Below, one piece after another: positions 13,943-14,236 of a stretch of DNA of 14,236 nucleotides (position 1 is the stretch's first letter; each line of letters starts with the position of its first letter). The stretch lies in contig CABVAD010000007.1 in NCBI GenBank assembly GCA_902496265.1, forward strand, positions 1 to 14,236. Direction: 5' to 3'. This DNA is from an uncultured Oscillospiraceae bacterium. Its GTDB lineage: Bacteria; Bacillota; Clostridia; Oscillospirales; Acutalibacteraceae. The notes under the pieces are model-generated. The model was given only the letters and a program-made list of their open reading frames with translations. It made no database searches and was not told the DNA's origin. A program made the position numbers and the translations under genes.

Positions 13943-14236
13943 AAAATTAAGACCCTCGAACATAACCTCTCCCGAATACCGCCACCTGCTTTTACTGCTT
14001 TACTGGCCGATTTACGGGCTTACATTTCTGATTTTAGAGCGCGGGCTTACCCTTACATATCACCCCGTCGAGTCTGCACTCGACGCGAAAATACCCTTTT
14101 GCGAATACTTTGTTCCCGCCTATTATTTTTGGTTTGTCTTTCTTATAGGTATTCATTTTTACACCGCTTTTTTTGACGTTCCCGCCTTTAAAAAGCTGAT
14201 GTATTTCATAATAATCACATATACGCTGACCTCTAT
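13929..14236 (+). CDS. PAP2-family membrane protein, 3' end cut by window edge
   Basis: An ATG at 13929 opens a frame of 102 codons that runs off the window. The product has at least three hydrophobic segments (about residues 20-36, 66-80 and 89-102) and the stretch DAKIPFCEYFVPAYYFWF, which resembles the N-terminal part of PAP2/phosphatidate phosphatase-like membrane proteins of clostridia. The catalytic PAP2 motifs would lie downstream and are not visible. It overlaps the glycosyltransferase gene by 14 bases. If the family call is right, it could supply diacylglycerol for the glycosyltransferase. Confidence 0.75.
   Translation, partial: MVDYRKLRPSNITSPEYRHLLLLLYWPIYGLTFLILERGLTLTYHPVESALDAKIPFCEYFVPAYYFWFVFLIGIHFYTAFFDVPAFKKLMYFIIITYTLTS

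Overview
The window reads as chromosomal DNA of a low-to-medium GC Gram-positive bacterium, most likely a gut Clostridium relative (Oscillospiraceae/Ruminococcaceae-like). This is inferred from the tepA-spoIIIE/ftsK neighbourhood, LPXTG-like sorted surface proteins with InlB-type repeats, GGAGG ribosome sites, and a CrtO-like acyltransferase next to a UgtP-like glycosyltransferase. No 16S or other lineage marker is present, so the assignment is tentative.

Layout, left to right. (1) Positions 1-62 hold most of a tRNA-Arg(UCU) on the minus strand, cut by the window edge, with its promoter. (2) Positions 326-7561 form one minus-strand unit: promoter and candidate operator, a TetR-type regulator, a 679-aa wall-anchored protein whose mature N-terminus is a ubiquitin-like domain, a 1460-aa wall-anchored beta-helix/InlB-repeat protein, and a strong terminator. 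The two surface proteins share a signal peptide, a 91-residue pre-anchor domain and an SPQTGD sorting signal. (3) Positions 7712-12236 form a second minus-strand unit: promoter, tepA (ClpP-like), ftsK/spoIIIE, a ComEC-type metallo-beta-lactamase-fold protein, a small lipoprotein of unknown function, and a large terminal hairpin. (4) Positions 12276-14236 form a divergent plus-strand unit for membrane lipid work: a CrtO-like acyltransferase, a UgtP/MGDG-synthase-like GT28 glycosyltransferase and a PAP2-family membrane protein cut by the window end, each overlapping the next.

How the parts may work together. The TetR protein probably represses its own promoter and so the two surface proteins translated after it. 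The lipid genes suggest a route from phosphatidate to diacylglycerol (PAP2), to glycosyl-diacylglycerol (GT28), to an acylated glycolipid (CrtO-like); this is inference from family membership and overlap. The tepA-ftsK part is housekeeping.

The most striking item is the ubiquitin-like domain. By hand alignment it matches about 43 of ubiquitin's first 72 residues, begins exactly at the predicted signal-peptidase site, lacks the conjugating LRGG tail, and sits on a protein built to be anchored to the outside of the cell wall.
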